Assembly (NCBI RefSeq): GCF_030161575.1
Contig: NZ_BSUL01000001.1
Span: 62,001-126,000 of the forward strand
Direction of reading: 5' to 3'
DNA from: Arenivirga flava
GTDB lineage: Bacteria; Actinomycetota; Actinomycetes; Actinomycetales; Microbacteriaceae
Length of the DNA: 64,000 nucleotides
Shown: one piece after another, positions 17,446-27,950 of the stretch
Layout of the letters: the number at the start of each line of letters is the position of its first letter
Numbering within the stretch: position 1 is the first letter of the stretch
Translations under genes and position numbers: made by a program
Notes under the pieces: model-generated
The model's database searches: none
Told to the model about the DNA's origin: nothing
Seen by the model: only the letters and a program-made list of their open reading frames with translations

Positions 17446-19238
17446 CAGTAGACGTCCCGCACGTACCGCTTCTCGCGCTTGAGCGCGGCGATGTACTCGT
17501 CGGCCTCGGCCTCGCTGCAGCCGCGGTGCGCCTGCACGATCTCGTGCAGTGCGTGCTCGACGTCCTTCGCCATGCGGGTCGCGTCGCCGCAGACGTAGAG
17601 GTAGCCGCCCTGCTCGAGCCAGGAGTAGAGCTCGGCGCCCTGCTCGCGCATGCGCGTCTGCACGTAGACCTTCTCGACCTGGTCGCGCGAGAACGCGAGG
17701 TCGAGGCGGGTCAGCACGCCGGAGGCCTGCATGGCCTCGAGCTCCTCGCGGTAGATGAAGTCGCTCGCCGCGTGCTGATCGCCGAAGAACAGCCAGTTCG
17801 GACCGGTCGCACCGCTGGCGGCCCGCTCGTGCAGGAATCCGCGGAACGGCGCGATGCCGGTGCCGGGGCCGATCATGACGACCGGGCGCTCGCCGTCCTC
17901 CGGCACGCTGAACGCGTTGTTCGGCTGCAGGTAGATGCCCACCGTCTGCTCGGCGTCGAGGCGGTCCGCGAGGTAGGTCGACGTGACGCCGCCGTGCTCG
18001 CGGTCCCTGCCGTGGCGCACGGAGGCGACGGTGAGGTGGATGCGGTCCGGGCTCTGCAGCGGGCTCGACGAGATCGAGTACGAGCGCGCCTGCAGCGGGC
18101 GCAGCAGCTCCGAGAGCTCGAGGGCGCTGAAGCGCACGTCCGGGCTGGCCTCGAGCAGGTCGAGGGTGTCGCGGCCCCAGAGCCACGAGTCCATCGCCGC
18201 GCGGTCCTCGCGGCGCACCATCGCGGCGAGCTCGCTCTCGGGGTCGCGCTCGGCGAGCGCGGCGATGAGGTCCTTCGACGGCGTCGCGATCTCCCACTCC
18301 CGCAGCATCCGCTCGCGCAGCGAGGCGCCGCCCGCGTCGACGTCGCCGTCCAGGCCCAGGCGGGCGAGCAGCAGCTCGACGAGCGCCGGGTCGTTGAGCG
18401 GCACGACGGCGAGCGCGTCGCCGGCGGCGTAGGTGATGCCGCTGTCGCCGAGGTCGAACTCGTAGTGGCGGATCTCCTTCGCGGAACCCTCGCCCGAGAG
18501 CACCCGGTTCACCGAGAGCCGGCTCGGATACGGGGTCTTCTTGTTCCAGGGGAGCGGGCCGGCGCCGGGGCGGTCGCCTCCGCGCCGCCGCCGGCCCCGG
18601 GGGCGCCTCCGCGACGAGCGCGGCGAGGGTCTCCTCGATCCACGCCTCGGCGGGCTCCTCGAAGTCCACGTCGCAGTCGACCCGGGCCACGATGCGGCCG
18701 GCGCCGAGCTGCTCGAAGCGCAGGTCGATGTCGCGGCCCGCCTGGCAGAAGTCGTCGTAGCCGCTGTCGCCGAGCGAGAGCACCGCGAAGCGGGTCTCCT
18801 CGAGGCGCGGCGCGGTCGGCGCGCTGAGCGCCTCCCAGAACAGCTCGGCGTTGTCGGGCATCTCGCCCTCGCCGTACGTCGAGGTGACCACGAGCACGTA
18901 GGGCAGCGTCGCGAGCCTCTCGGGCGTCATGGCGTCGAGCTCGGTGAGGTTCGCACCGTACCCCTTGCCGCGCGCGAGCGCTCGAGCTGCTGCGCGAGCA
19001 TCTCGCTGTTGCCGGTCTGGCTGCCGTAGAGGATCTCGAGGGTCGTGGTCGGTGCGGCCTGACCGTCCTCCATGTTGCGCTTCATGGCGGCGAGGCCCGC
19101 CAGGAAGCCGTTCAGCCAGGCCTGCTGCGACTCGCTGAACGGCGTGCCCGCGAAGAGCGAGCCCGGAGCGGGCTGCGCGGCCAGGGCGAGCGCGGCCGAG
19201 CCGAAGGAGGCGTCCGCGGGGATCAGGAGGTCGCTCAC
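17445..19238 (-). CDS. CysJ-like NADPH diflavin reductase, three one-base frame breaks
   Basis: Assembled across frame changes the protein has about 598 residues. An N-terminal lead ([15 protein letters not shown]) and the FMN-binding flavodoxin motif YGSQTGNSE and [10 protein letters not shown] are followed by an Ala/Pro linker, then the FAD motif RSYSISSSP, the NADPH motif [13 protein letters not shown] and a C-terminal YVRDVY as in CysJ. Breaks lie near 18979-18983, in the C run 18595-18598 and in the G run 18549-18552. The GTG start at 19238 overlaps the stop of the glutamate synthase gene by GTGA. No cysI is nearby. The operon suggests service to GltB or to the haem protein rather than to sulfite reductase, which is inference. 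Confidence 0.85.
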
Positions 19239-22200
19239 GCGGGCACCGCCTCGGTGGTCGAGGTCTGCTCGTCGCGCACCGCGCTCGTCGCCAGGTCGGT
19301 CAGCGCCGAGCTGGCGAGCAGCTCGTCGAAGCGCGCACCGTCGGTGCGGCCCAGGTTCTTGCGCTGCTGGTGGAGGATCCAGCCGTAGGTGCCGGGCGCG
19401 TCGATGCCGCGCACGTTGCGCAGGCGCAGCGAGCGCTTGTAGTCGTCGATGCGCTTGATCGCGATGAGGGTGGCCAGCTCCGCGTCGTCGAAGCGCTCGA
19501 GGGCGTCGCGCAGGTAGCGCAGCACCTTCTGCATGACGAAGAAGTCCTCGGTGAGGATGAGCTTGCGCACCGCGTCCTGCACCCGCGGGTCCTCGGCGCT
19601 GGCGGCGCCGGGCACCCGGTCGAGCGCGATCTCGCGCGCCGCGTTGAGCACGGTGTACGACGAGAGCAGCGAGAACATGTCCGCCGCACCGTGCTCGCCG
19701 AGCCCGGGCGCGCGGCCGCCGAGCACCATGCGCTGGTCGCGGAAGTCGACCTTGAACGCGCGCAGCTTGTCGGTGGCGACGGAGTTCGCCAGCTCGTCGA
19801 GCAGCTCCTTGCGGCTCTTCTGCGCCAGGATCTCGTCGGCGTCCTGCGAGAGCAGCAGCGCCCGCGGCATGCCGACCACGACGTGCTCGCGCTCGGTCTC
19901 CCAGTGCTCGAGCAGGTGCGCGGCCTTCGCCGAGCCCGTCGCCTCGAGGTGCCACTCGAGCAGCAGCCGCACGGCCTGCTCGTGGAAGTCGCCCTGCTCC
20001 GCATCCGTCACCGGGAACAGCAGCAGCGAGTCGGCGCTCACCAGGCTCGGCAGCAGGCCCTCGGGGTCGTACTGGTAGAGGAAGCCGCCGCTCATGCCGT
20101 TGCCGACGCCCTTGCCGAAGGCGCCGAGGTTGAGCACCGCGCCGTTGGTCATGTACTCGCAGCCGAAGTCGCCCAGGCCCTCGACCACCGCGGTGGCGCC
20201 CGAGTTGCGCACGGCGAAGCGGTCGCCCGCCTCGCCCTCGACGAAGAGGCGGCCGCCCGTCGCGCCGAACAGGGCGAAGTTGCCGATGAGCACGTTGCCG
20301 CCGCGCACGGGTGCGCCGCCGCCGGGGGAGCGCACGATGACGCGGCCGCCGCTCTGGCCCTTGCCCACGCCGTCGTTCGCGGTGCCGGTGTGCTCGAGCG
20401 TGATGCCGTCGTTGGTGAAGGCGCCGTAGCTCTGGCCCGCCGAGCCGTCGGTGGCGATGCGCACGGCGCCGTCGACGAGGTAGGCGCGGCCGCGCTCGTC
20501 GCGCTGCACCGCGGGCAGCCCGGCGGTCTGCTCGGCCGAGAGCTCGTGGTTGAGGATGCGCTCCACGTCGATCGACAGCTGGCCGCCGACGGACTTGTTG
20601 CGGTTCATCAGGCTGACGCCGTCGATGCGCACCTCGGACTCGCCGCCGTCGATGATCGCGGCGCGCACGCGCTCGATGAGCGAGTCGTCGATCGCGAAGT
20701 CGCGCGGCAGCGTGATCGGGTCGGCGACCTGCGGGATGTCGTGGACGGCGAGCATGTCGCGCACGTCGAGGCGGCCGACCGCCGACGGGTGGTCGAGCAG
20801 CTGCAGCAGATCGGTACGGCCGCGCGCCTCGCGCAGCGACTTCAGCCCCAGGCCCGCGAGGATCTCGCGCACCTCGTGCGCGATGTTCAGCAGGTACTGC
20901 GCCAGCGCGCGCGGGTCGCCGTCGAAGGCCTCGGGGTTGGTCGTGAGGCCGGCCGGGCACTTGATGTTGCAGTTCTTGGCCATCACGCACTTGAGCATCA
21001 TGAGCGCGGTGGTGCCGAACTCGAAGCTGTCGCCGCCGAGCAGGGCGCTGGTGACGACGTCGCCACCGGTCTGGTGGGCGCCCGAGCAGCGCAGGGTGAC
21101 CTTGTCGCGCAGACCGTTGGCCACGAGCGCCTGGTGCACCTCGGCGATGCCGATCTCCGCGGAGCGGCCCGCGTACTTGAGGCTCGTCACGGCCGCCGCC
21201 CCGGTGCCGCCGGTGTTGCCGGCGACGTTGATGACGTCGGCACCCGCCTTGGCGACGCCGACCGCGATGGTGCCGATGCCCTCCGAGGAGACGAGCTTGA
21301 CGATGACGCGCACGCGCGCCGCCTTCGCGTCGTGGATGAGCTGCGCCAGGTCCTCGATCGAGTACGTGTCGTGGTGGGGAGGCGGCGAGACGAGCTCGAC
21401 GCCGGGCGTGCCGCCTCGGGCGGCGGCGATGTCGACCGTCACCTTGGCCGCGGGCAGCTGGCCGCCCTCGCCGGGCTTGGCGCCCTGGCCCATCTTGATC
21501 TCGATCTCCTCGAGCATCGGGTCGGCGAGGTAGCCGGCCCAGACGCCGAAGCGGCCGGAGGCGAACTGCTTGATGCGCGAGCCGCGGATCGTGCCGTAGC
21601 GCGAGAGGTGCTCGCCGCCCTCGCCGGAGTTCGACATGCCGCCGACCATGTTGGTGCCGTGCGCCACCGCCTCGTGGGCGGTCGCGACGAGCGCCCCGTG
21701 GCTCATGGCGCCGGACGCGAGCGAGCGCGTGATCTCGTGCGCGGGCTGCACCTCGTCGAGCGAGACGGCCTCCGGGGCCTCCTCGAGCAGCGCGAGCAGC
21801 TCCGCGGCGCGGCCGGTCGCGGTGATCGCGACGTGCTCGGCGTCCACGTCGACGATGGTCAGCTCCCGGCCGAGCGCGGCGGAGAGCCACTCCGCGAGCG
21901 CGGAGTGGCGGGCGTGGGAGTCCGCATCGATCGCGCTCTCGGCGAGGCGCAGCACGGTCGCGTCGCCGTCGCGCTCGATGCCGAGGCCGCGCACCGCGAT
22001 GGAGGTGTTCCCCTCGATCGCGAAGCGGCGGAACTCCCGCTCGAAGTCGGCGGCCGTGCGCAGGCCGACGGTGTCCGCGGGCAGCGCGAGCACATCGCGC
22101 AGCGCGCTCGGGCGGCGGTGCCGCTCGGCGTTCGTCGTGGCGACGAAGTCGCGGTAACCGGGGGTGATGCCGAAGCCGTCGATCCGCTCGTCCGTCAGCG

Positions 22201-24774
22201 CCTCGTAGCCGGTGTTCGCGTAGGCGCGGTCGTCGAGGCCGAAGGCGTCGTCGAGCTGGCCGAGCGTCAGCATGCGCAGCGCGGTGTGCGCGGGGTCCTG
22301 CTCGTGACCGAACGCCGGCTCCTCGTCGGTCATGACGGCGAAGCCGCGCACCGAGGTCGTGCCGAAGCTGTGGCCGGCGCCCTCGGAGCGCTCCTTGAAG
22401 AGCCCCAGCAGCGGCACCTGCCCGTCGGTCTGCACCGAGCGCGCGCGGGCGTGCCAGTCGGTCGCCGCCTCGGCGATGCGGGCGAAGCCCACGCCGCCGA
22501 CGGGAGCGTCGAGGTGCGGGAAGGCGCGCGCGAGCACGGGGTCGCGGGTGTCGAGGTAGTTCGGCTCGAAGAACTCGCCGCCGATGTAGCTCTCGACGGT
22601 GCAGAGGCCCACACGGCCCATCGTCTTGCCCAGCTGCTTGAGCGCCGCCTTGCGGAACCGGTCGAAGGCCCGGTCGGTGTCGGTCTGCTCGCCGGCGGGG
22701 CCGGCGGGCGCGGGGAACTGCTCCTCGGCGCGCAGACGGGCGCTGAGGCTGTACACGGCGCTCGCGCCGAAGCCGAGGGCGCTCGCGACGTGGTGCGAGC
22801 TCGGCAGCTGACCGCTCTCCGCCACGATCGAGACGCGCAGTCGCACGCCGGCCTCGATGAGGCGCTGGTTGATCGTCGCGACGGCGAGCAGCAGCGGCAG
22901 GGGCGCGTGCTCGGCGTCGATGCCGCGGTCGGTGACCACGGCGATGCCGCCGGCCGCGCTCGCGAAGGCGACCACCGCATCCGCCAGCGCATCCAGCGCC
23001 GCGACCATCGAGGCCGCGTTGGCGTCGGCGTCGCCCACGACCGGCGTGTAGAGGAGGTCGAAGCGCTCGAGGGGGTGAGCGTCTGCTCGCGCAGGCGCAG
23101 CATGTCGAGCTGGCTGAGGATGGGGGACTCCACGACCAGCTGGTGGGTCGCCGACGCGCCGCCGTCGGGCTTGGCACCGAGGGCGACGCGGAAGGTCATG
23201 CCGTCGGCCTCGCGGATGCTGTCGAGCGGCGGGTTGGTGACCTGGGCGAAGCGCTGCGAGAAGTACTTCGCCATGCCGCCCTCCTGGTCGGCGAGCGCGT
23301 GGATGGCGTTGCCGTAGCCCATGGCGGAGATGCGCTCGCCGCCGGTGGCGAGCATCGGGTCCATGAGGAACCGGAAGCTCTCCTGGTTCAGCGAGTACGA
23401 CACGTACCGGCCCGACCGGCTCAGGTCGCCCTCGTAGCCCAGGGTGTCGTCGCCGCGCTCCAGACCGTCGAGCGCGATCGCGTCGAGCGGGGTGCGGGCC
23501 TCGGCGAGCAGCGCGCCGTAGTCGCGGCGCGCGGCGAGCAGTTCGAGCGCCTCGCGGCTGCGCAGCTGGCGACCGGTGCGGTGGTCGAAGGTGAGCATGC
23601 CGCCCGCCTCGATGCGTCCGCGGTGGAGGACCTCGTCCGGGTCGGCGTGCAGCTGCCCGGCTTCGGAGGAGACCATGAGGTACTCGGCCGTCTCGACCGT
23701 GCGCAGCGGGCGCAGGCCGAGGCGGTCGAGGCGCGCGCCGACGACGTCGCCATCGCTGAAGATCACGGCGGCGGGACCGTCGTTCTTCTCCTCGTAGAGC
23801 GAGAAGTACTCGAGCATGTCGCGCACGTGCTGCGGCAGCGTCGCGTCGTTCTCCCACGCCGGCGGCATGAGCGCGACGATCGCCTCGACGAGGTCGAGGC
23901 CGTCGTCGAACACGCGGCTCTGCAGCGTCTGGTCGAGGCGGCTGCTGTCGCTCTGGCCGTGCGGGCGCACGATCGTGCGGTCCTTCGCGCGCGCCAGCGC
24001 CTCGTCCGAGAGGCGGTTCTTGCGGTCGGTGTTGAGCTCGCCGTTGTGCGCCATGAGACGGAACGGCTGGGCCATCGTCGGGTGCGGCTCGGTGTTCGTG
24101 GAGAAGCGCGTGTGGAAGTAGAGCGTGCGCACCGAGTGGCGCTCGTCGAGCAGGTCGACGAAGTAGGGGATGACCTCGTTCGAGTTGAGGCGGCCCTTCA
24201 GCGTCTGCGTGCGGGTGCTCAGCGAGAGCGGGTACAGGCCGGCCAGCTCGGGGCGCCCGTAGGCCTCGCTCTCGATGGCGAGCAGCGCCTGGTTGGCGGC
24301 CTCGTCGGTGCGGGTGCGGTCCCAGCCCTCGGGCGCGCGGAACACCCACTGCAGGATGGGCAGCTGCAGCCGCTCGGCGGCCGGCACGGCGGCGCCGTGG
24401 TCGACCGGAACCGGGCGCACCACGAGCACCTCGAGGCCGGTGGCCTCGACGGCCTCCGTCACGACGCGACGTGCCTCGTCCTCCTGCGCGACGTCGTCGG
24501 GCAGGAAGAAGTTGCCCACGCCGAAGCGGCCGGGCTCGAGCGGCTCGCCGACGAGCGCGCCGAAGAACTCGGCCGAGAGGTCGACGTTGACGCCGGCGCC
24601 GTCGCCGACGCCCTCGGCGGACATGCCGCCGCGGTGGGGGATGGCGCACAGGGCCGCGTCGCCGCGCACGATCACGTCGTGGCTGGGGGTGCCGTCCTTG
24701 CGGGTGATGAAGCCGACGCCGCACGCGCTCGATTCGCGGGCAGGGTCGTAGAGGCCGATTCGGTCGAGAGTCAC
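19235..24774 (-). CDS. gltB: Large GltB-like glutamate synthase, divergent and extended, one-base break
   Basis: About 1846 residues against roughly 1500 in usual GltB. Order: glutaminase domain starting at the processed Cys (SSACGVGF, residue about 16), central domain, FMN/synthase domain (SPPPHHDTYSIEDLAQLI, GNTGGTGAA), then the GltB C-terminal beta-helix (GDFGCEYMTNGAVLNLG). The frame breaks in the G run 23071-23075 (one base restores LTPLERFDLLYTP). The Fe-S cluster Cys pattern is C-x5-C-x3-C, one residue shorter than the usual C-x5-C-x4-C. Extra sequence occurs before the synthase domain and as a C-terminal extension of roughly 200 residues that I cannot assign. GTG 24774 is chosen because AGGA precedes it and it places Cys near the start. 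No gltD follows; a diflavin reductase does. Confidence 0.85.
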
Positions 24775-25096
24775 GGGCGGATCCTGGAAGTCGCCGGCAT
24801 GCCGGAGGTGCTGTGGTTGCGGTGCCGCGACGTTGGGGCTCCGATCGCGCGCGGGCAGGGGTGCGTGCTGTGTGCGCGGAATTGCGGTGACATCACGGTA
24901 AGGCACCCCTTAAGGCTGCGCAAGCGAGGAAGGCCTCCGGGGCGGTCGCCCGTCCACGTGACACGGCGTGACACGACGTGACACGGCGTGACGACTCGGC
25001 TTCCGCGGCCTCCCTGCGCGCCGCATGCTGATCCGGCATCCACGACCGCTCCGGCTCACGAACGCCGAGCGGTCCCCACAGCCACGAGGAGATCCC
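24775..25096. promoter_or_regulatory. Divergent regulatory region between gltB and metQ
   Basis: No gene is supported in these 322 bases. They hold a GTGA-CA-TCAC near-palindrome at 24887-24896, a perfect inverted repeat TAAGG-CACC-CCTTA at 24899-24912 and four 10-base-spaced direct repeats at 24957-24994. The TAAGG repeat is reminiscent of, but not a good match to, DtxR/IdeR boxes. Confidence 0.5.
24957..24994 (+). repeat. Four direct repeats of CGTGACAC at 10-base spacing
   Basis: Units start at 24957, 24967, 24977 and 24987; the last is imperfect. The spacing equals one helical turn, so a protein bound at each would lie on one face of the DNA. It sits 100 bases before metQ and 180 bases before gltB in the other direction. 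Confidence 0.8.
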
Positions 25097-26059
25097 ATGT
25101 CCGAGCAGCAGAGCGACCTGCGCGCATCCGTCGAGAGCGCCGGGAAGAAGCGCCGCAACATCGTCATCGGCGCCGCGGGCGTCGCCGTCGTCGCGCTCGT
25201 CGCGGGCGGTGCCGTGATCGCGGCGAACCTCGGGGGCGGCGGCGACGCCGGCGCCTCCGCCGCCGAGGAGCGCCTCAGCCTGCGCCTCGCGGTCGGCGAG
25301 GACAACGCCTACACCGACGCGGTCGTCGCCTCGGCCGCCGACCTCGGCCTCGACCTCGAGTACGTCAACGTCGCCGACTGGGTGCTGCCGAACACCGAGG
25401 TCGCCTCGGGCGAGTTCGACGGCAACGCCTTCCAGCACATCACCTACCTGTCGACCTTCAACGCCGAGAACGGCAAGGACCTCACCCCCCAGTTCTCGAC
25501 GATCATCGTGCAGTGGGGCGTCTTCTCCTCCACGCTCGAGTCGCTCGACGACCTCGGGCGGGGCGCGCGCATCGCGCTGCCGGACGACCCCTCCAACCTC
25601 GGCCGCGCGCTGCTGATCCTCGAGTCGGCCGGCGTCATCGAGGTCGACGACGCCGCCGGCATCAAGCCCACGGTCGACGACGTCACCGACAACCCGCTCG
25701 GCGTCGAGTTCGTGCAGATCGCCGCGCTCACCATCCCGCAGCAGTTCGACGACCCGAGCCTCGACGCGGTCGTGGTGGGCACCTCCTACTTCGACCCGAA
25801 GCAGGGCGTCACGGCCGACGACGCGCTCTTCATCGACGACGCCCTCGCCGAGACCTCGCTGCCCTACGTCAACGTCGTCGCGAGTCGCGCCGACAACGCC
25901 GACGACCCCGCCTGGGCCGTGCTCGAGGAGGCGTACCGGGACGAGCGGGTGCGGGACGCCATCGAGGAGGAGTTCTTCGGCACCACCATCCCCGTCGACG
26001 TGCCCGTCGACACGCTCCGCGAGCGCCTCGCCGAGCTCGAGGCGAGCGCGTCCGCGTGA
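25097..26059 (+). CDS. metQ: MetQ-like methionine-binding protein, membrane-anchored
   Basis: A 320-residue NlpA/MetQ family protein. A hydrophobic anchor (residues about 20-48) follows a cytoplasmic stretch of about 20 residues. The binding domain has the family pattern DGNAFQHITYL (residues near 115), ALPDDPSNLGRALLILE and NPLGVEFVQI, with YVNVVASR near the end. There is no lipobox Cys, so it appears to be held by an uncleaved N-terminal helix rather than lipid, unlike most MetQ proteins. ATG 25097 has GAGGAG upstream. It starts the metQNI unit for import of D/L-methionine. Confidence 0.88.
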   Translation: MSEQQSDLRASVESAGKKRRNIVIGAAGVAVVALVAGGAVIAANLGGGGDAGASAAEERLSLRLAVGEDNAYTDAVVASAADLGLDLEYVNVADWVLPNTEVASGEFDGNAFQHITYLSTFNAENGKDLTPQFSTIIVQWGVFSSTLESLDDLGRGARIALPDDPSNLGRALLILESAGVIEVDDAAGIKPTVDDVTDNPLGVEFVQIAALTIPQQFDDPSLDAVVVGTSYFDPKQGVTADDALFIDDALAETSLPYVNVVASRADNADDPAWAVLEEAYRDERVRDAIEEEFFGTTIPVDVPVDTLRERLAELEASASA

Positions 26060-26129
26060 CGCGACGTCCGACCGCCGACGCCTCGGGCGCCCTCACGGGC
26101 CCGGGGCGTCCGGCCGCGCAGGAGGAGCG

Positions 26130-27160
26130 ATGAGCACAGCAGTCACCTTCGAGCACGTCTCGAAGACGTTCTCCGGCAAGGGGGCCGCGGCGTCGCCGCG
26201 CTCGACGACGTGTCGCTGCGCGTCGAGGCGGGGCAGATCTTCGGCATCGTCGGCTACTCCGGCGCCGGCAAGTCGACGCTGCTGCGCACCGTCAACGCGC
26301 TCGAGCGCCCGACGGGCGGCAGAGTGCGGGTGGGCGACGTCGAGATCTCCGCGCTCGCCGGCCGCGAGCTGCACCGGGCCCGTCAGCGCATCGGCATGAT
26401 CTTCCAGCAGTTCAACCTGCTGCGCTCGCGCACGGTGTACAAGAACATCGCCTACCCGCTAAAGCTGGCGGGCCTCGGCGAGGCGCAGATCCTCGACCGC
26501 GTCGAGGAGCTGCTCGCCTTCGTCGGGCTCAGCGACAAGGCGCTCAGCTACCCGTCGCAGCTCTCGGGCGGCCAGAAGCAGCGCGTCGGCATCGCCCGCG
26601 CGCTCGCCAACCGCCCGGACGTGCTCATCAGCGACGAGTCGACGAGCGCGCTCGACCCGCAGACCACCGGCGAGGTGCTCGACCTGCTGCGCCGTGCCAA
26701 CCGGGAGTACGGCACCACGATCCTGCTCGTCACGCACGAGATGGACGTCATCCGCGAGATCTGCGACCGCGTCGCGGTCATGCAGGACGGCCGGGTGGTC
26801 GAGCACGGCGACGTCTTCGACGTGTTCGCGCATCCGCAGCACCCGACGACCCGCCGCTTCGTCTCCTCCGTGCTGCACCACCTGCCGAGCGACGAGACGC
26901 TGCGGCGCATCCGCGCGCGGCACCCCGGCAGGCTCGTGCAGCTCGACCACGCGCCGGACGAGTCGTCGGATCCGCTGGTCTCGCGCGTCGCGCGCGACCA
27001 CGGCGTGGGGCTCGAGGTCGTGTACGGCGGCGTCGGCGAGCTGCAGTCGCGGCGCTTCGGCAGCCTGACCATCGAGGTCAGCGGAGCGGAGCCCGCGGTC
27101 GAGGCGGCGATCGTCGACCTCGTCGCGAGCGGACGGGCGGCGGAGGTGACCCATGCGTGA
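26130..27160 (+). CDS. metN: MetN, methionine ABC transporter ATPase, one-base frame break
   Basis: The first 18 residues (MSTAVTFEHVSKTFSGKG) are in one frame and the rest in another. One missing base in the G run 26180-26184 joins them to GVAALDDVSLRVEAGQIFG, giving about 343 residues. It has Walker A GYSGAGKSTLL, signature LSGGQKQRVGI, Walker B VLISDESTSALDP and a C-terminal NIL domain, which in MetN senses intracellular methionine and inhibits transport. GGAGGAG precedes ATG 26130. It overlaps metI by 8 bases. Confidence 0.92.
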
Positions 27161-27815
27161 GACGGACTTCGGCGCCTTCCTGCCGCGACTCGGCGACGCG
27201 CTCCTCGAGACCCTGCTCATGGTCACCGGCGCGTTCCTCTTCGCCGGGATCATCGGCCTCCTGCTGGGACTGCTCCTCTACGCGTCCCGGCCGGGCAACC
27301 TGCTCGAGAACCGCGTCGTGTTCGCGGTGCTCAACGTCGTGATCAACGTCGTGCGGCCGGTGCCGTTCATCATCATCGCGATCGCGATCATCCCCTTCAC
27401 CCGCCTGCTGGTCGGCACGAGCATCGGGGCCGGCGCGGCGATCGTGCCGCTCACCCTCGCCGCGGCGGTGGCCGTGGCCCGCATCGCCGAATCGAACCTC
27501 GTCGCGGTCGACCCCGGCGCGGTGGAGGCGGGCTTCGCCATGGGCGCCGGCCCTGCACGGGTGCTGTTCACGATCGTCGTGCCCGAGGCGCTCGGCCCGC
27601 TCGTGCTGGGCTTCACGTACATCGTCGTGGCGCTCGTCGACGCGAGCGCCGTGGCCGGCGTCATCGGCGCCGGAGGGCTCGGCGACCTCGCCATCCGGTA
27701 CGGCTACCAGCGCTTCGACACGCTGGTGGTGGTCGTCATCGTGGTGATCCTCATCGTGCTGGTGCAGGCCGCGCAGCTGCTCGGCGACCGGATCGCCCGG
27801 GCGGTGATGCACTGA
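27153..27815 (+). CDS. metI: MetI, methionine ABC transporter permease
   Basis: A 220-residue permease with five predicted membrane helices and the MetI motif in VEAGFAMGAGPARVLFTIVVPEAL (EAA loop, around residues 128-150). It completes metQ-metN-metI. The start lies inside the end of metN, so the two are translationally coupled. Confidence 0.94.
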   Translation: MRETDFGAFLPRLGDALLETLLMVTGAFLFAGIIGLLLGLLLYASRPGNLLENRVVFAVLNVVINVVRPVPFIIIAIAIIPFTRLLVGTSIGAGAAIVPLTLAAAVAVARIAESNLVAVDPGAVEAGFAMGAGPARVLFTIVVPEALGPLVLGFTYIVVALVDASAVAGVIGAGGLGDLAIRYGYQRFDTLVVVVIVVILIVLVQAAQLLGDRIARAVMH

Positions 27816-27950
27816 GCTCCTGAGCGAGCGGATGGAGCGCGGCGGCCGGCGGGCCGCCGCGCCCCGTCGTCGGTGCGTCGGGCCCGTCCGGGAATCGCCC
27901 GAGCGGCGGATGCGCGTCACCCGCCCGTCGGCTGGCACCCCCGGCTCCGA

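Noticed and set aside
19370..23317. Plus-strand open frame of 1315 codons opposite gltB
   Set aside because: It is a shadow of gltB produced by G/C at third codon positions; its composition is repetitive in Arg, Ala, Val and Glu and it has no recognisable domains.
24899..24912. DtxR/IdeR iron box before gltB
   Set aside because: The TAAGG/CCTTA inverted repeat has a 4-base centre, unlike the 19-base TTAGG-type iron box; kept only as part of the regulatory region.
24957..24994. CRISPR array
   Set aside because: Repeats of 8 bases at 10-base spacing have no spacers and no cas genes; they look like operator repeats.
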